This document shows, piece after piece, positions 1-8,721 of a stretch of 64,000 nucleotides of DNA. Source of the stretch: Massilia sp. PDC64 (GTDB lineage Bacteria > Pseudomonadota > Gammaproteobacteria > Burkholderiales > Burkholderiaceae_D); NCBI RefSeq assembly GCF_900101265.1, contig NZ_FMZS01000016.1, positions 1 through 64,000 of the forward strand. The letters are read 5' to 3'. Within the stretch, counting starts at the first letter, position 1, and each line of letters starts with the position of its first letter. Below the pieces are notes generated by a model that saw nothing but the letters and a program-made list of their open reading frames with translations, made no database searches and had not been told where the DNA came from. A program made the translations under genes and the position numbers.

Positions 1-1
1 C

Positions 2-436
2 GACAAGAAAGGCGGCTTCCAGTACATCCAGGAATACACGGGCTTCGTCTCGCCTGGCATCCTGGCCATGTTCCTGCTGGGCTTCTTCTGGAAGAGGACG
101 ACGGCCAGCGCCGCGATGTTCGCGACCGTGGGCGGCCTCGTGTTCTCGATCATCCTGAAGTTCCTGCCCACGATGATGGACCTGTCGTTCCTCGCCCCGA
201 TCGGCTTCGCGCACGATAACGGCAGCGGTGTCTACGAGATCCCGTTCCTGGACCGCATGTTCATCGTGTTCTGGCTGGTCGTCGCCGGCATGGTGCTGCT
301 CAGCACCGTGTTCGCCCGCGGCAAGGTCAAAGGCCTGATCGTCGACACGAAGCTGTTCAGGGTCGATGGCGCCTTCGCCCTCGGCTCGGCCGTCATCTGC
401 GTGGTGCTGGCCACGATCTACGGCATGTGGTGGTAA
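2..436 (+). CDS. Sodium/sugar symporter, SSS (SGLT) family, C-terminal part
   Basis: The open frame runs in from the left edge and ends at TAA 434-436, so only about 144 C-terminal residues are present. They hold the FQYIQEYTGF-SPG-LA-FLLG-FWKR signature of SGLT-type sodium/solute symporters, followed by three further hydrophobic segments. The closest family picture is vSGLT, the sodium/galactose symporter. This protein would sit in the inner membrane and import a sugar using the sodium gradient. The neighbouring beta-galactosidase and galactonate genes make galactose a reasonable substrate, but that is inference. A strong terminator follows 20 bases after the stop, so it ends its own transcript. 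The true start lies outside the window. Confidence 0.88.
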   Translation, partial: DKKGGFQYIQEYTGFVSPGILAMFLLGFFWKRTTASAAMFATVGGLVFSIILKFLPTMMDLSFLAPIGFAHDNGSGVYEIPFLDRMFIVFWLVVAGMVLLSTVFARGKVKGLIVDTKLFRVDGAFALGSAVICVVLATIYGMWW

Positions 437-456
437 GCGTCTCCGCGTAAAACGAA

Positions 457-481
457 GGCAGCCTGCGGGCTGCCTTTTTTT
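457..481 (+). terminator. Rho-independent terminator after the symporter gene
   Basis: A perfect 7-bp stem GGCAGCC/GGCTGCC (457-463 and 468-474) with a 4-base loop is followed directly by seven T residues (475-481). It lies 20 bases after the symporter stop and separates that gene from the TonB receptor. Confidence 0.9.
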
Positions 482-490
482 ATGATTTTT

Positions 491-523
491 ACCAGGGTAT
501 ATGAACTTCGTATATACGCTGGT
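491..523. promoter_or_regulatory. 33-bp near-perfect dyad, candidate operator
   Basis: ACCAGGGTATA (491-501) and TATACGCTGGT (513-523) form an inverted repeat with one mismatch. The centre continues as GTATAT-n9-ATATAC (497-517). It lies after the terminator and 128 bases before the TonB receptor start, where a regulator of the receptor/GH35 unit would bind. No cognate regulator can be named from the sequence. Confidence 0.55.
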
Positions 524-650
524 GAAAAACACAATGGTTGTACTCCTTGCAAGGCGACAGAATGCCGATCAGTCGCGTGATTGGTTCGTTTGACGTACCA
601 ACAATGACGACAACAACACATAAGTCTAAACGACAAAGCAAGGAGATTAC

Positions 651-3269
651 ATGCAGCAGAAAACCCTGAGCGTACTCGTACGCTCGCTCTTCCCATTGTT
701 GGCCCTCCCCGCCGTCCCCGCCCTCGCCCAGCAAGCCGCACCGGCCGAACCCGCCGCGGGCGGCGACACGGCCGTGCAGCAGGTCGTCGTGTCCGGCATC
801 CGCGCATCCGTGCGCAGCGCCCTCTCCGTCAAGGAGAACTCCAACAGCATGGTCGAAGTCGTCGCCTCGGAAGACATCGGTAAGCTCCCCGACACCACCA
901 TCGCCGAATCGCTGGCGCGCCTGCCGGGCCTTGCCGCCGGTCTCGATCGCGGCAACGCGAGCCAGATCGTCGCGCGCGGCATGGGCGAGCGCTTCATCGG
1001 CGCGACGCTGAACGGCCGCGAACTCGCGTCGTCCGAGCCGAACCGCGCCGTGCGTTTCGAACAGTTCCCGTCGGAGTCGCTGTCCGGCGCCATCGTCTAC
1101 AAGACGCAGAACGCCGACCTCGTCGAAGGCGGCGTCGCGACGACCATCGACCTGCAGACCGTGCAGCCGCTGAAGTACAACGGCCGCCAGGCGTCACTAA
1201 AGGCCGACGCGCTGTACTACCCGCTCGCGAAGGACGTCGACGCGCAATCCGTCCGTCCGCGCCTGGGCGGCATCTGGATCGACCAGTTCGCGAACAAGAC
1301 CATCGGCGCGGCCGTCGCGTTCAGCTACCAGAAGCAGCCCTCGATCGAGGAACGCAAGAACCACTGGGGCTTCAACGAAGACCACTCCGCCGACCTGAAC
1401 GGCGACGGCAAGGTGGACAAGACGCCGTGGGGCTTCGAGGATGAGCTCAAGAGCGGTACCAACGAACGCAGCAGCGTGTTGGGCAAGCTGGAATGGAAGG
1501 CGAGCCCGGACGCCATGATTACGGCCGACCTGTACTTCGCCCGCAACAAGATCCGCGAACCGAGCGTGCAGCACTGGACGGGCGACGTCGGCAACTGGGA
1601 CGGCTGGCAGACGGGGAATTACTCGAACGTCGACATCCGCAACGGCTACGTCGTGGGCGCGACCGTCAAGGACGTGAGCCTGACCACGCACAGCACCCGC
1701 TGGATCCAGAACATGGACAACTTTGCCGGTGGCCTGAACGGCAAGTTCAACGTGGGCGACTGGAAGGTCGAAGCGGACGTCGCCACGTCGCGCGCGAGCC
1801 GCGCCAGCCAGTGGGCCGACGTGCGCAACGCCACCGCGAACAACGGCACGCTGTCGTGGGCGTTCACGGGCAATGAGCAGCAATCGTATTCGTACAGCCA
1901 GGACACGGGCAATCTCGCGACGTTCGGGGCACCGTCGCTGTACATCGACAACGACGGCCACGTGCACGACCGCCTCGATTCCGCGCAACTGAGCGGCGCG
2001 CTGCCGCTGGACCTGGGCCCCGTCAGCCGCATCAAGATCGGCGCGCGCTTCGCCGACCGCGAGAAGTCCTACCACCAGACCACGTGGAACATCTCGCCCA
2101 CGAACGCAGCGATCCCCGCATCGGCGTACACGACCATCAACGTGCCGGGCTACTTCCCCGCGCTGATGCTGAACGACTTCGAAGGCACGGTGGGCTCCAC
2201 GTTCGGCCCGGGCGCCCTCGATCCGAGCGGCCGCACGCCGACGGCGAACGACCTGCTGGCCGGCTGGCGCGTCAAGGAGCGCACGAGCGCCCTGTATGCG
2301 CAGGCGGACCTGGACGGCGAGATGTTCGGCCTGAAGTACCGCGGCAATGCCGGTGTGCGCGTGCTGCACACGCGCCAGACGGGCGAAGGCATGGAATCCG
2401 TGAACGGCGCGGCGCCGACCGCGGTGTCCGGCGGCGCGTCGTACACGAAGGCCCTGCCCAGCATGAACCTGATCTTCGGCCTCGACGAGGAACAGAAGCA
2501 CCAGGTGCGCTTCTCGCTGGCCCGCGCCATGTCGCGCGCACCGATGGACGAGATGCGCGCGTCGCGCCAGATTTCGATGGACACGACGCCGGGCTCGCAG
2601 CAGCCGCTGACGGGCAGCGCGGGTAATCCGGGCCTGCTGCCGATGATGGCCAACCAGGCCGACCTCGCGTACCAGTGGTACTTCGACAAGGGCTCGCTGT
2701 TCTCGGCCGCGCTGTTCTACAAGCAGATCGGCAGCTACATCGGCATCACGACGGACACGACGACCATCGGCAACCGCCAGGCGATCATCACCCGTTCCAT
2801 CAACGGCGAAGGCGGCTACGTGCGCGGCCTGGAACTGGTGTACCAGCACGCGTTCACGCGCCTGCCGGCACCGTTCGACGGCCTGGGTGTCGCCGCGAAC
2901 TGGTCGTACAACGAGAGCGACATCCACGAGTACACCAACAACTACCCGATGGAAGGCCTGATGCGCAACAACGGCGGCGTCACGCTCTGGTACGAGAAGA
3001 ACGGCTTCGAGGCGCGCGTTTCCGCCAACTACCACAGCCCGTTCGTGCGCATGCCCCGCTGGACGGCCGGCTACATGGCGGAAAACGGCGAGGAGACCTA
3101 CGTCACGGCGAACTTCTCGTACTACCTGACGCCGCAGCTGCAGCTGCGCGTGGGCCTGGACAACATCACGAACCAGAAGGTCGTCTACACGCAGAACGCC
3201 AACGCGTACATGCAGAACGTGATGGAATACGGCCGCCGCTACAACGTGGGCCTCTCGTACAAGTTCTGA
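651..3269 (+). CDS. TonB-dependent receptor (carbohydrate type)
   Basis: Outer-membrane active transporter of 872 residues, the usual size for the large glycan-type receptors of proteobacteria. A signal peptide ends near AQA at about residue 30. A TonB-box-like stretch VQQVVVSGIRAS lies at about 42-53, followed by a plug domain (about 60-175) with KLPDTTIAESLARLPG and a long beta-barrel that ends in the expected aromatic residue (YKF). The start is fixed by AGGAG at 641-645 with 5 bases before ATG 651. The stop overlaps the GH35 start (TGATG), so the two genes are translated together. The likely substrate is therefore a galactose-containing oligosaccharide from pectin side chains. The substrate is inferred; the family is clear. 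Confidence 0.93.
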   Translation: MQQKTLSVLVRSLFPLLALPAVPALAQQAAPAEPAAGGDTAVQQVVVSGIRASVRSALSVKENSNSMVEVVASEDIGKLPDTTIAESLARLPGLAAGLDRGNASQIVARGMGERFIGATLNGRELASSEPNRAVRFEQFPSESLSGAIVYKTQNADLVEGGVATTIDLQTVQPLKYNGRQASLKADALYYPLAKDVDAQSVRPRLGGIWIDQFANKTIGAAVAFSYQKQPSIEERKNHWGFNEDHSADLNGDGKVDKTPWGFEDELKSGTNERSSVLGKLEWKASPDAMITADLYFARNKIREPSVQHWTGDVGNWDGWQTGNYSNVDIRNGYVVGATVKDVSLTTHSTRWIQNMDNFAGGLNGKFNVGDWKVEADVATSRASRASQWADVRNATANNGTLSWAFTGNEQQSYSYSQDTGNLATFGAPSLYIDNDGHVHDRLDSAQLSGALPLDLGPVSRIKIGARFADREKSYHQTTWNISPTNAAIPASAYTTINVPGYFPALMLNDFEGTVGSTFGPGALDPSGRTPTANDLLAGWRVKERTSALYAQADLDGEMFGLKYRGNAGVRVLHTRQTGEGMESVNGAAPTAVSGGASYTKALPSMNLIFGLDEEQKHQVRFSLARAMSRAPMDEMRASRQISMDTTPGSQQPLTGSAGNPGLLPMMANQADLAYQWYFDKGSLFSAALFYKQIGSYIGITTDTTTIGNRQAIITRSINGEGGYVRGLELVYQHAFTRLPAPFDGLGVAANWSYNESDIHEYTNNYPMEGLMRNNGGVTLWYEKNGFEARVSANYHSPFVRMPRWTAGYMAENGEETYVTANFSYYLTPQLQLRVGLDNITNQKVVYTQNANAYMQNVMEYGRRYNVGLSYKF

Positions 3270-5704
3270 TGATGACGACGACCCGACCCACGCTGCTCCG
3301 CGCCGCCCTGCTGCTGGCCTTTGCCGGCCCCGCCATGGCGGGCGCGGAACAACTCCTCACCGTCGACGCCACGGCGCCGGCGCCCGACCCGCGCACCGGT
3401 TACATCCAACTGGGCACGGCAACGGCGCCGGGCGGCCACACGCTCGGCATCAACAACCAGTACCTCACCCGCGACGGCCAGCCGTGGCTGCCCGTGATGG
3501 GCGAGTTCCACTATACGCGCAGCCCGGCCGCCAGCTGGGATGCGGAACTCGCCAAGATGAAATCGGCCGGCATCGACATCGTCGCCAGCTACATCATCTG
3601 GAACCACCACGAAGCGAACGAAGGGAAGTTCGACTGGTCCGGCAACCGCGACCTGCGCCGCTTCGTCCAGCTCGCGCACAAGCATGGCCTGGACGTCGTC
3701 GTCCGCGTCGGCCCGTGGTCGCACGCGGAAGTGCGCTACGGCGGCTTCCCGGACTGGGTGGTCGACGCCATGCCCACGCGCGGCAACGATCCGACCTACC
3801 TGCGCTACGTGGAGCGTTTCTACCGCGAGATCGGACGCCAGCTGGACGGCCTGCTGTACAAGCAGGGCGGCCCGGTCATCGGCGCCCAGATCGAGAACGA
3901 GTACAACCTCGCGGGCCCCGGCCGCGGCGCGGAGCACATCCGCACCTTGAAAGGCCTCGCGGTGAAGGCGGGCATCGACGTGCCCTACTACACCGTCACG
4001 GGCTGGGACCAGACCCTGTACCCGTCCGGCGAAGTCACGCCGGTGTTCGGCGGTTACCCCGACGAACCGTGGGCGACGAGCACGAAGGAACTGCCGCCGA
4101 AGGAGACGTACGCGTTCCGCTTCGACACGCGCGTGAGTGGCGACCTCGGTGCCCAGACCCGCGCGAGCCAGCAGGGCACGGCGGAAACGGACATGGACAA
4201 GACCCCGTTCCTCGGCGCGGAATACGGCGCGGGCCTGCCCGCGATGTACCGCCGCCGCACGCTCGTCTCCGCCGACGACATCGCCTCGATGCTCCCGGTG
4301 CAGCTGGGCTCCGGCGTGAACCTGATGGGCTACTACATGTTCCACGGCGGGCGCAATCCCGTCGGCGGTACGACTTTGGAGGAAAGCACGAAGAGCGGCG
4401 GCTACAACGACGTCCCCGCGATCAACTACGACTTCAACGCCCCGCTGGGCCCGGACGGCCAGCAGCGCGACGTGCTGGCCAGCCTGCGTCCGTTCCACTG
4501 GTTCCTGCACGACTTCGGCGCGCGCCTCGCGCCGATGACCGTGCGTAAGCCGGACGTGGTGCCGAAGGATCCGACGGACCTGGGCCCACCCCGCTGGTCC
4601 GTGCGCAGCCGCGGCGATGCGGCCTTCCTGTTCTACGATGGCCACATCCGCCAGTACCCCACACCGGCGCGCGAACAGGTCCGCTTCGCCGTCAAGCTGC
4701 CCGGCGGGACGGTGACCTTGCCGCGCAAGCCCGTCGACCTGCCGGCCGGCGCGTACTTCGCCTGGTCCGTCAACTTCGACATGGATGGCCAGCGCCTGAC
4801 GTATGCGACGGCACAGCCGCTGGCGAAGCTGGCGGACGGCACGTGGGTGTTCGCGGCGCAGGACGGCGTGCCCGTCGAATTCGCGTTCGGCGACAAGGCC
4901 CGCGGCTGCGTGCAGTCGCAACGTGCGCACGTCGACGAGGGTGCCGGCGCGGTCGTCGTGGACGGCATCCAGCCCGGCCTCGACGCGGCGTTCACGTTGC
5001 GCTGCCAGGGCGCAAAGCCGCTCACCGTGCTCGTGCTGTCGCAGGCACAGGCGCGCCAGGCGGCGATCGGCATGTTCCAGGGCCAGCGCCGCCTCGTGCT
5101 CAGCGAGGCGCAGGCGTACTTCGACAGCGGCCGTCTCGTGCTGCGCAGCGCGGGCCAGCCGCACGTCCGCGCGGCCGTCTATCCGGCCACCACGCTGAAG
5201 AGCGCCGGCCGCGACGGCCTGTTCCAGGTATTCGACAAGACGCTGCCGGCGCGCGCCGTGGCGGTGGCCGTGAAACCGCTGCGCGACGCCCAGCCGGCGC
5301 GCCCGGTCCGCATCGGCGGCAACGCCAACGCGGCCGTGCAGCCGGATCCGGAAGCCTTCGGCGCCTCGGCCGCGTGGACTCTGGACGTCGCGGCGGCAAA
5401 CCGGACGAAGGATATCGACAGCCTGCTGCTCGACATCGACTTCACGGGCGACGTGGCCCGGCTGTTCGACGGCACGCGCATGGTCGACGACTGGTACTAC
5501 AACGGCCAGCGCTGGCAGTTCGATCTGGGTAACCTCCCCACGAAGCGTCACGGTCCGCTGACGTTGACCGTGCTGCCCCTGCGGGCGGACGCGCCGATCT
5601 ACCTGCCGCGCGAGCACCGGCCCGACTTCGGCGGCAAGCCGCAGGTGGCCGAGCTGAAGACGGTGAAGGTGGTACCGGTCTACCGGGTCGAAATCGGGAA
5701 GTAG
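3269..5704 (+). CDS. Secreted beta-galactosidase, GH35
   Basis: 811 residues with a Sec signal peptide (LLLAFAGPAMA, cleavage near residue 25). GH35 features seen: GEFHYTR at 78-84, the Glu pair in GAQIENEYN at 205-213 (E211 fits the acid/base), and FLGAEYGAG at about 314-322 (E318 fits the nucleophile). Family members hydrolyse terminal beta-galactosides, including galactan and arabinogalactan side chains. ATG 3269 overlaps the TonB receptor stop by one base, so translation is coupled. A much longer open frame exists upstream but lies inside the receptor gene and is not real. Likely periplasmic or outer-membrane exposed, feeding galactose to the symporter and the galactonate genes. The exact linkage is unknown. 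Confidence 0.93.
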   Translation: MMTTTRPTLLRAALLLAFAGPAMAGAEQLLTVDATAPAPDPRTGYIQLGTATAPGGHTLGINNQYLTRDGQPWLPVMGEFHYTRSPAASWDAELAKMKSAGIDIVASYIIWNHHEANEGKFDWSGNRDLRRFVQLAHKHGLDVVVRVGPWSHAEVRYGGFPDWVVDAMPTRGNDPTYLRYVERFYREIGRQLDGLLYKQGGPVIGAQIENEYNLAGPGRGAEHIRTLKGLAVKAGIDVPYYTVTGWDQTLYPSGEVTPVFGGYPDEPWATSTKELPPKETYAFRFDTRVSGDLGAQTRASQQGTAETDMDKTPFLGAEYGAGLPAMYRRRTLVSADDIASMLPVQLGSGVNLMGYYMFHGGRNPVGGTTLEESTKSGGYNDVPAINYDFNAPLGPDGQQRDVLASLRPFHWFLHDFGARLAPMTVRKPDVVPKDPTDLGPPRWSVRSRGDAAFLFYDGHIRQYPTPAREQVRFAVKLPGGTVTLPRKPVDLPAGAYFAWSVNFDMDGQRLTYATAQPLAKLADGTWVFAAQDGVPVEFAFGDKARGCVQSQRAHVDEGAGAVVVDGIQPGLDAAFTLRCQGAKPLTVLVLSQAQARQAAIGMFQGQRRLVLSEAQAYFDSGRLVLRSAGQPHVRAAVYPATTLKSAGRDGLFQVFDKTLPARAVAVAVKPLRDAQPARPVRIGGNANAAVQPDPEAFGASAAWTLDVAAANRTKDIDSLLLDIDFTGDVARLFDGTRMVDDWYYNGQRWQFDLGNLPTKRHGPLTLTVLPLRADAPIYLPREHRPDFGGKPQVAELKTVKVVPVYRVEIGK

Positions 5705-5711
5705 CAGAAGC

Positions 5712-5725
5712 CCCCACCGGTGGGG
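5712..5725. repeat. Perfect 14-bp palindrome after GH35
   Basis: CCCCACCGGTGGGG begins 7 bases after the GH35 stop. It could form a GC-rich hairpin in the transcript, but no T-run follows. It may slow transcription or bind a protein; the role is unknown. Confidence 0.35.
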
Positions 5726-5762
5726 CGTGACCGTCCATGGCGCGGATGTCAAGATGCGCGCC

Positions 5763-5963
5763 ATGGACACGTCAACCACCCGATTCCTCCCACGGCCCGC
5801 CGCATGGCTCGACACGGTCGAACGCCCGGTCGGGCGCCTGCTCGTGGGCGCCGTGCGCTGCCTGATCGAACAGCAGCTGGGCTTCGTCCCCGCGTGGGCG
5901 GCACTCGGGGATTACGTCATCGCAACCCTGGCCCGTGCCGCTACTTCCCGAGGAGAACCATGA
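5763..5963 (+). CDS. Small hypothetical protein coupled to the next gene
   Basis: 66 residues, no family recognised. The middle (VGRLLVGAVRCLIEQQLGF and following) is amphipathic to hydrophobic and could be one membrane-associated helix. There is no signal peptide. The main support is position: its TGA (5961-5963) overlaps the ATG of the downstream VOC-like gene (5960) in an ATGA, and that gene's AGGAG lies inside this frame. ATG 5754 is an equally possible start, giving three more residues. No strong ribosome binding site is visible for either, so it may be a leader-type or spurious frame. Confidence 0.45.
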   Translation: MDTSTTRFLPRPAAWLDTVERPVGRLLVGAVRCLIEQQLGFVPAWAALGDYVIATLARAATSRGEP

Positions 5964-6436
5964 TCTTTCACGCTTCCATCCCCGCGCGCGATCCCGAGCG
6001 CGTTGCCGCCGTCATCGCCGAGATCTGGGGCGGCCAGTCGTTCCGCTTCCCGCCGTGGCCCGGTGCCTGGGTCGCGATGGCGGGCGACGTGCGCGGTTCG
6101 ATGGTCGAAGTCTATCCGCACACCATGCCGATGGCGCCGGGGAACGGCACCGAGATGGCACGGCCGCATCCGGACGCCGCACCGCGCCCCTACGCCTGCT
6201 TCCACCTGGCCATCGCGACCGAGCGCACCGTCGAGGAGATCCTCGCGATCGGCAAACGCGAAGGCTGGCGCGCCCTGCCGTGTTCGCGGGGCGGCGTGTT
6301 CGACGTCGTCGAGCTGTGGATCGAGAACGGCCTGATGTTCGAAGTGCTGACGCCGGAGATGCAGCACGATTACCGCAAGGGCGTGAACCTGGACATGTGG
6401 CGCCTCAAGCGCCACGAGGAGCCGGTGCCGGCCTGA
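5960..6436 (+). CDS. VOC-like (glyoxalase-fold) hypothetical protein
   Basis: 158 residues, cytoplasmic, no signal. The N-terminal part MIFHASIPARDPERVAAVIAEIWGG and the C-terminal WIENGLMFEVLTPE fit the short beta-alpha-beta units of the vicinal oxygen chelate superfamily, but the metal ligands and substrate cannot be assigned. AGGAG lies 4 bases before the ATG. It overlaps the preceding small gene by four bases and converges on the GH28 gene, overlapping its 3' end by 32 bases. Function unknown. It may be an accessory enzyme rather than part of the pectin system. Confidence 0.7.
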   Translation: MIFHASIPARDPERVAAVIAEIWGGQSFRFPPWPGAWVAMAGDVRGSMVEVYPHTMPMAPGNGTEMARPHPDAAPRPYACFHLAIATERTVEEILAIGKREGWRALPCSRGGVFDVVELWIENGLMFEVLTPEMQHDYRKGVNLDMWRLKRHEEPVPA

Positions 6437-7997
6437 CGCGTCGTATTTCCGGCACACCCGCCGCGCGCCCAAGGCGCACATGATCGAACCGGGCACCCGC
6501 CACGTCGTCCAGCACGACGGGCGGCCGCGCATCCGGCGCCGCCGTGCGCAGGTCCGCGTGATGCACCTCGACGTTGCGCGCGTGACGCACGTACAGGCCG
6601 TAAGCCGGCGTCACGCCGAACATGCTGGGTTCCGGATAATGGTCCGGCTGCTCGGGCGGCACGCGCCGCGCATCGTCCGCCGTGCCCCCGCCGCCGTGCA
6701 CGACCGTGATGTTCGACAGGCGCACGTCCTCGACCAGCGCCTCCGGCAGGCCGGCCACGATGGAAGCGTACGGCGCGTTCGCCTGCGACACGACCACGTT
6801 GCTGATGTTCACCCGGCGGATCGCGCCGACACGTGTGCCCGCGGGCGCGCGCATGCGCCGGCCCAGGCGGATGAACAGCGGAGACGTCGTCAGGTCGCGC
6901 ATGGCGAGATTGTCGACGGTGACGTCCTCGATGATCGCGCCGTCGACGCTTTCGATGGCCAGGCCGCGGCAATGCTCGAACACGCAGTTGGCGATGACGA
7001 TGTTGCGGAAGCCCCCGTTCGACTCCGTACCCAGCTTGATGCGGCCGCACACGCCCTCCTCGTCCGGCGCCTTCACCTGCGTCTTCCCGTAAGTCCCGTC
7101 CAGCAGCGTGCCGAGGTCGAAACCCGACACCTGGCACCCCGTGATCGTCACGTGCTCCGTGAAGCGCGCGCGGCCCAATGCGTAGGAACTCTTCAGGCAG
7201 ATCGCGTCGTCGTTCGGCGTATTGACGGCGCAATCGCTGATGCGCACGTTCCGGCAGCAATCGATATCGAAGCCGTCGCGCTCCGTGTCGACGGTGACGT
7301 TCGCGATCGTCAGGTTGTCGACACCCGTCGCCAGCACGGCGAAGTGGCCGCACTTGAGCATCGAAAAGTCGCGCAGCAGCACGTTGCGGCAGTTCTTCAG
7401 CGCGATCGCCTTGTTTCCCTTGCCGTCCATCTCCGCGCCGAACACGGCGCCGGCCTTCGTGCGCTCGCCCATCGGGTCCTTGCCGCCGAGCGAAGACGGC
7501 ATGTCGCCGGCGTTGAGCGGCCGGTTCGCGCCCGGCCCCGAACGCGTCAGTCCGCGACCCCAGATGCGGCCCGGCCCCAGGATCGCCACGTCTTCGAGGT
7601 TTTCTCCCCAGATGAGCGAGTTGTGCCAGTGGCTGTGACCGAAGTCCTGGTACGCGTCGTACGGGTTCGGCTCGGCCGCGTCGTAACGCCCCTTGCCGTC
7701 GGCGGGATCGGCCGCGACGAGCATGCTGCCCGCGTCGAGGTATAGCGTCACGCGGCTTTGCAGCCGGATCGAAAAGCTCAGGTAGCGCCCGGCCGGGAAG
7801 CGCACGGTGCCGCCGCCGGCGGCGCCGGCCGCGGCGATGGCGGCGTTGATCGCGTCCGTGTCCAGGGTCGTGCCGTCGCCGCGGGCGCCGAACGCACGTA
7901 CGTCGAAATCCGCCGCCAGCGCGGGGGCGCACACGGCGGCGCAGGCGGCGCCGAGCCCCTTCAGGAGGCGGCGCCGGGTCGTGTCGAAGGATGTCAT
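6405..7997 (-). CDS. Tat-exported polygalacturonase-like protein, GH28
   Basis: 530 residues with a twin-arginine signal (TTRRRLLKGLG, then a hydrophobic stretch to ALAAD at about 30). The typical N-terminal GH28 segment (VRAFGARGDGTTLDTDAI, 33-50) is followed by right-handed beta-helix repeats. The DD motif is present as NDDAICLKS at about 262-270 (D263, D264), and RIKLGTESNGG supplies the RIK arginine/lysine. The usual GHG histidine motif is not obvious: the matching region reads GFDLGTLLDG. That may mean a rhamnogalacturonan, xylogalacturonan or exo-acting specificity. I chose ATG 7997 because the Tat signal begins there; a longer frame to 8117 lacks sense. It probably cleaves galacturonan backbone in the periplasm. 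Confidence 0.85.
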   Translation of the reverse strand: MTSFDTTRRRLLKGLGAACAAVCAPALAADFDVRAFGARGDGTTLDTDAINAAIAAAGAAGGGTVRFPAGRYLSFSIRLQSRVTLYLDAGSMLVAADPADGKGRYDAAEPNPYDAYQDFGHSHWHNSLIWGENLEDVAILGPGRIWGRGLTRSGPGANRPLNAGDMPSSLGGKDPMGERTKAGAVFGAEMDGKGNKAIALKNCRNVLLRDFSMLKCGHFAVLATGVDNLTIANVTVDTERDGFDIDCCRNVRISDCAVNTPNDDAICLKSSYALGRARFTEHVTITGCQVSGFDLGTLLDGTYGKTQVKAPDEEGVCGRIKLGTESNGGFRNIVIANCVFEHCRGLAIESVDGAIIEDVTVDNLAMRDLTTSPLFIRLGRRMRAPAGTRVGAIRRVNISNVVVSQANAPYASIVAGLPEALVEDVRLSNITVVHGGGGTADDARRVPPEQPDHYPEPSMFGVTPAYGLYVRHARNVEVHHADLRTAAPDARPPVVLDDVAGARFDHVRLGRAAGVPEIRRVRPAPAPRGA

Positions 7998-8131
7998 CGC
8001 ATCACCATAACACCGCGCCGCCGCGCCGAACGCGCAAGTTGCTGAGCAATTGGATGGGTCATTTTCTTCAATACCGTCCGAGGCAGCGCCGCTAACCTCT
8101 GCCGCATCCCTCAACACGAAAGGAAACGCAG

Positions 8132-8719
8132 ATGAGCATGTTCGCTTCGATGGCCGCTTTCGCCCTCGCCACCTCCATTTCTCCCGGTCCCGTCAACGTC
8201 GTCGCCCTGGGCAGCGGCGCCCGTCACGGCTTTACGGCCAGCCTCGCCCACGTCACCGGCGCCACCGCCGGGTTCTGCCTGCTGCTCGTGCTGGCCGGAC
8301 TCGGGCTGCACGAAGTGGTCGCCACATGGCCGCAGGTCACCAGCGTCGTGCGCTGGGCCGGCGTCGTCTTCCTGCTCTACATGACCTGGAAACTGGCGTC
8401 CGATGCGGGCGAGCTGGAGCCCGGCGACGCGGCGGCGCGCCCGACGATGCTGCAGGGCGCCGCCCTGCAGTGGCTCAGTCCCAAGGCATGGCTGGCCGCG
8501 CTGGCCGGCATGGGCACGTATGCCTCCGGCGGGGATGCGGCCGCCGTCTGGCTGTTCGCCGCGATCTACTTCGTCGTGTGCTGGCTGTCGATCGCCGCAT
8601 GGGCGTGGGCCGGCAGCCGCCTGCAGGTCTACCTGCGCACGCCGCGCCGGGTGCGCGCCTTCAACCGGACGATGGCCGGCATGCTCGTGGCGAGCGTCGT
8701 GTACCTGGCCGCCGCCTGA
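8132..8719 (+). CDS. LysE/RhtB family amino acid exporter
   Basis: 195 residues with about five to six hydrophobic segments and the hallmark N-terminal SISPGPVNVVALGSGARHG (15-33), in which the PGP turn is diagnostic of LysE/RhtB exporters. Members pump amino acids or related small metabolites out through the inner membrane. AAGGAAA lies a few bases before ATG 8132. The gene converges with an AraC-type regulator that ends 2 bases after this stop, an arrangement often seen for regulator/exporter pairs. The exported compound is unknown. Confidence 0.88.
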   Translation: MSMFASMAAFALATSISPGPVNVVALGSGARHGFTASLAHVTGATAGFCLLLVLAGLGLHEVVATWPQVTSVVRWAGVVFLLYMTWKLASDAGELEPGDAAARPTMLQGAALQWLSPKAWLAALAGMGTYASGGDAAAVWLFAAIYFVVCWLSIAAWAWAGSRLQVYLRTPRRVRAFNRTMAGMLVASVVYLAAA

Positions 8720-8721
8720 GC

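Noticed and set aside
1197..3035. Long minus-strand open frame opposite the TonB receptor
   Set aside because: Composition is that of a shadow of a GC-rich gene (Arg/Ala/Val/His rich, no domain), and the receptor frame is clear.
2675..3268. Long plus-strand frame leading into GH35
   Set aside because: It lies entirely inside the TonB receptor gene and has no domain content; GH35 starts at 3269 with its signal peptide.
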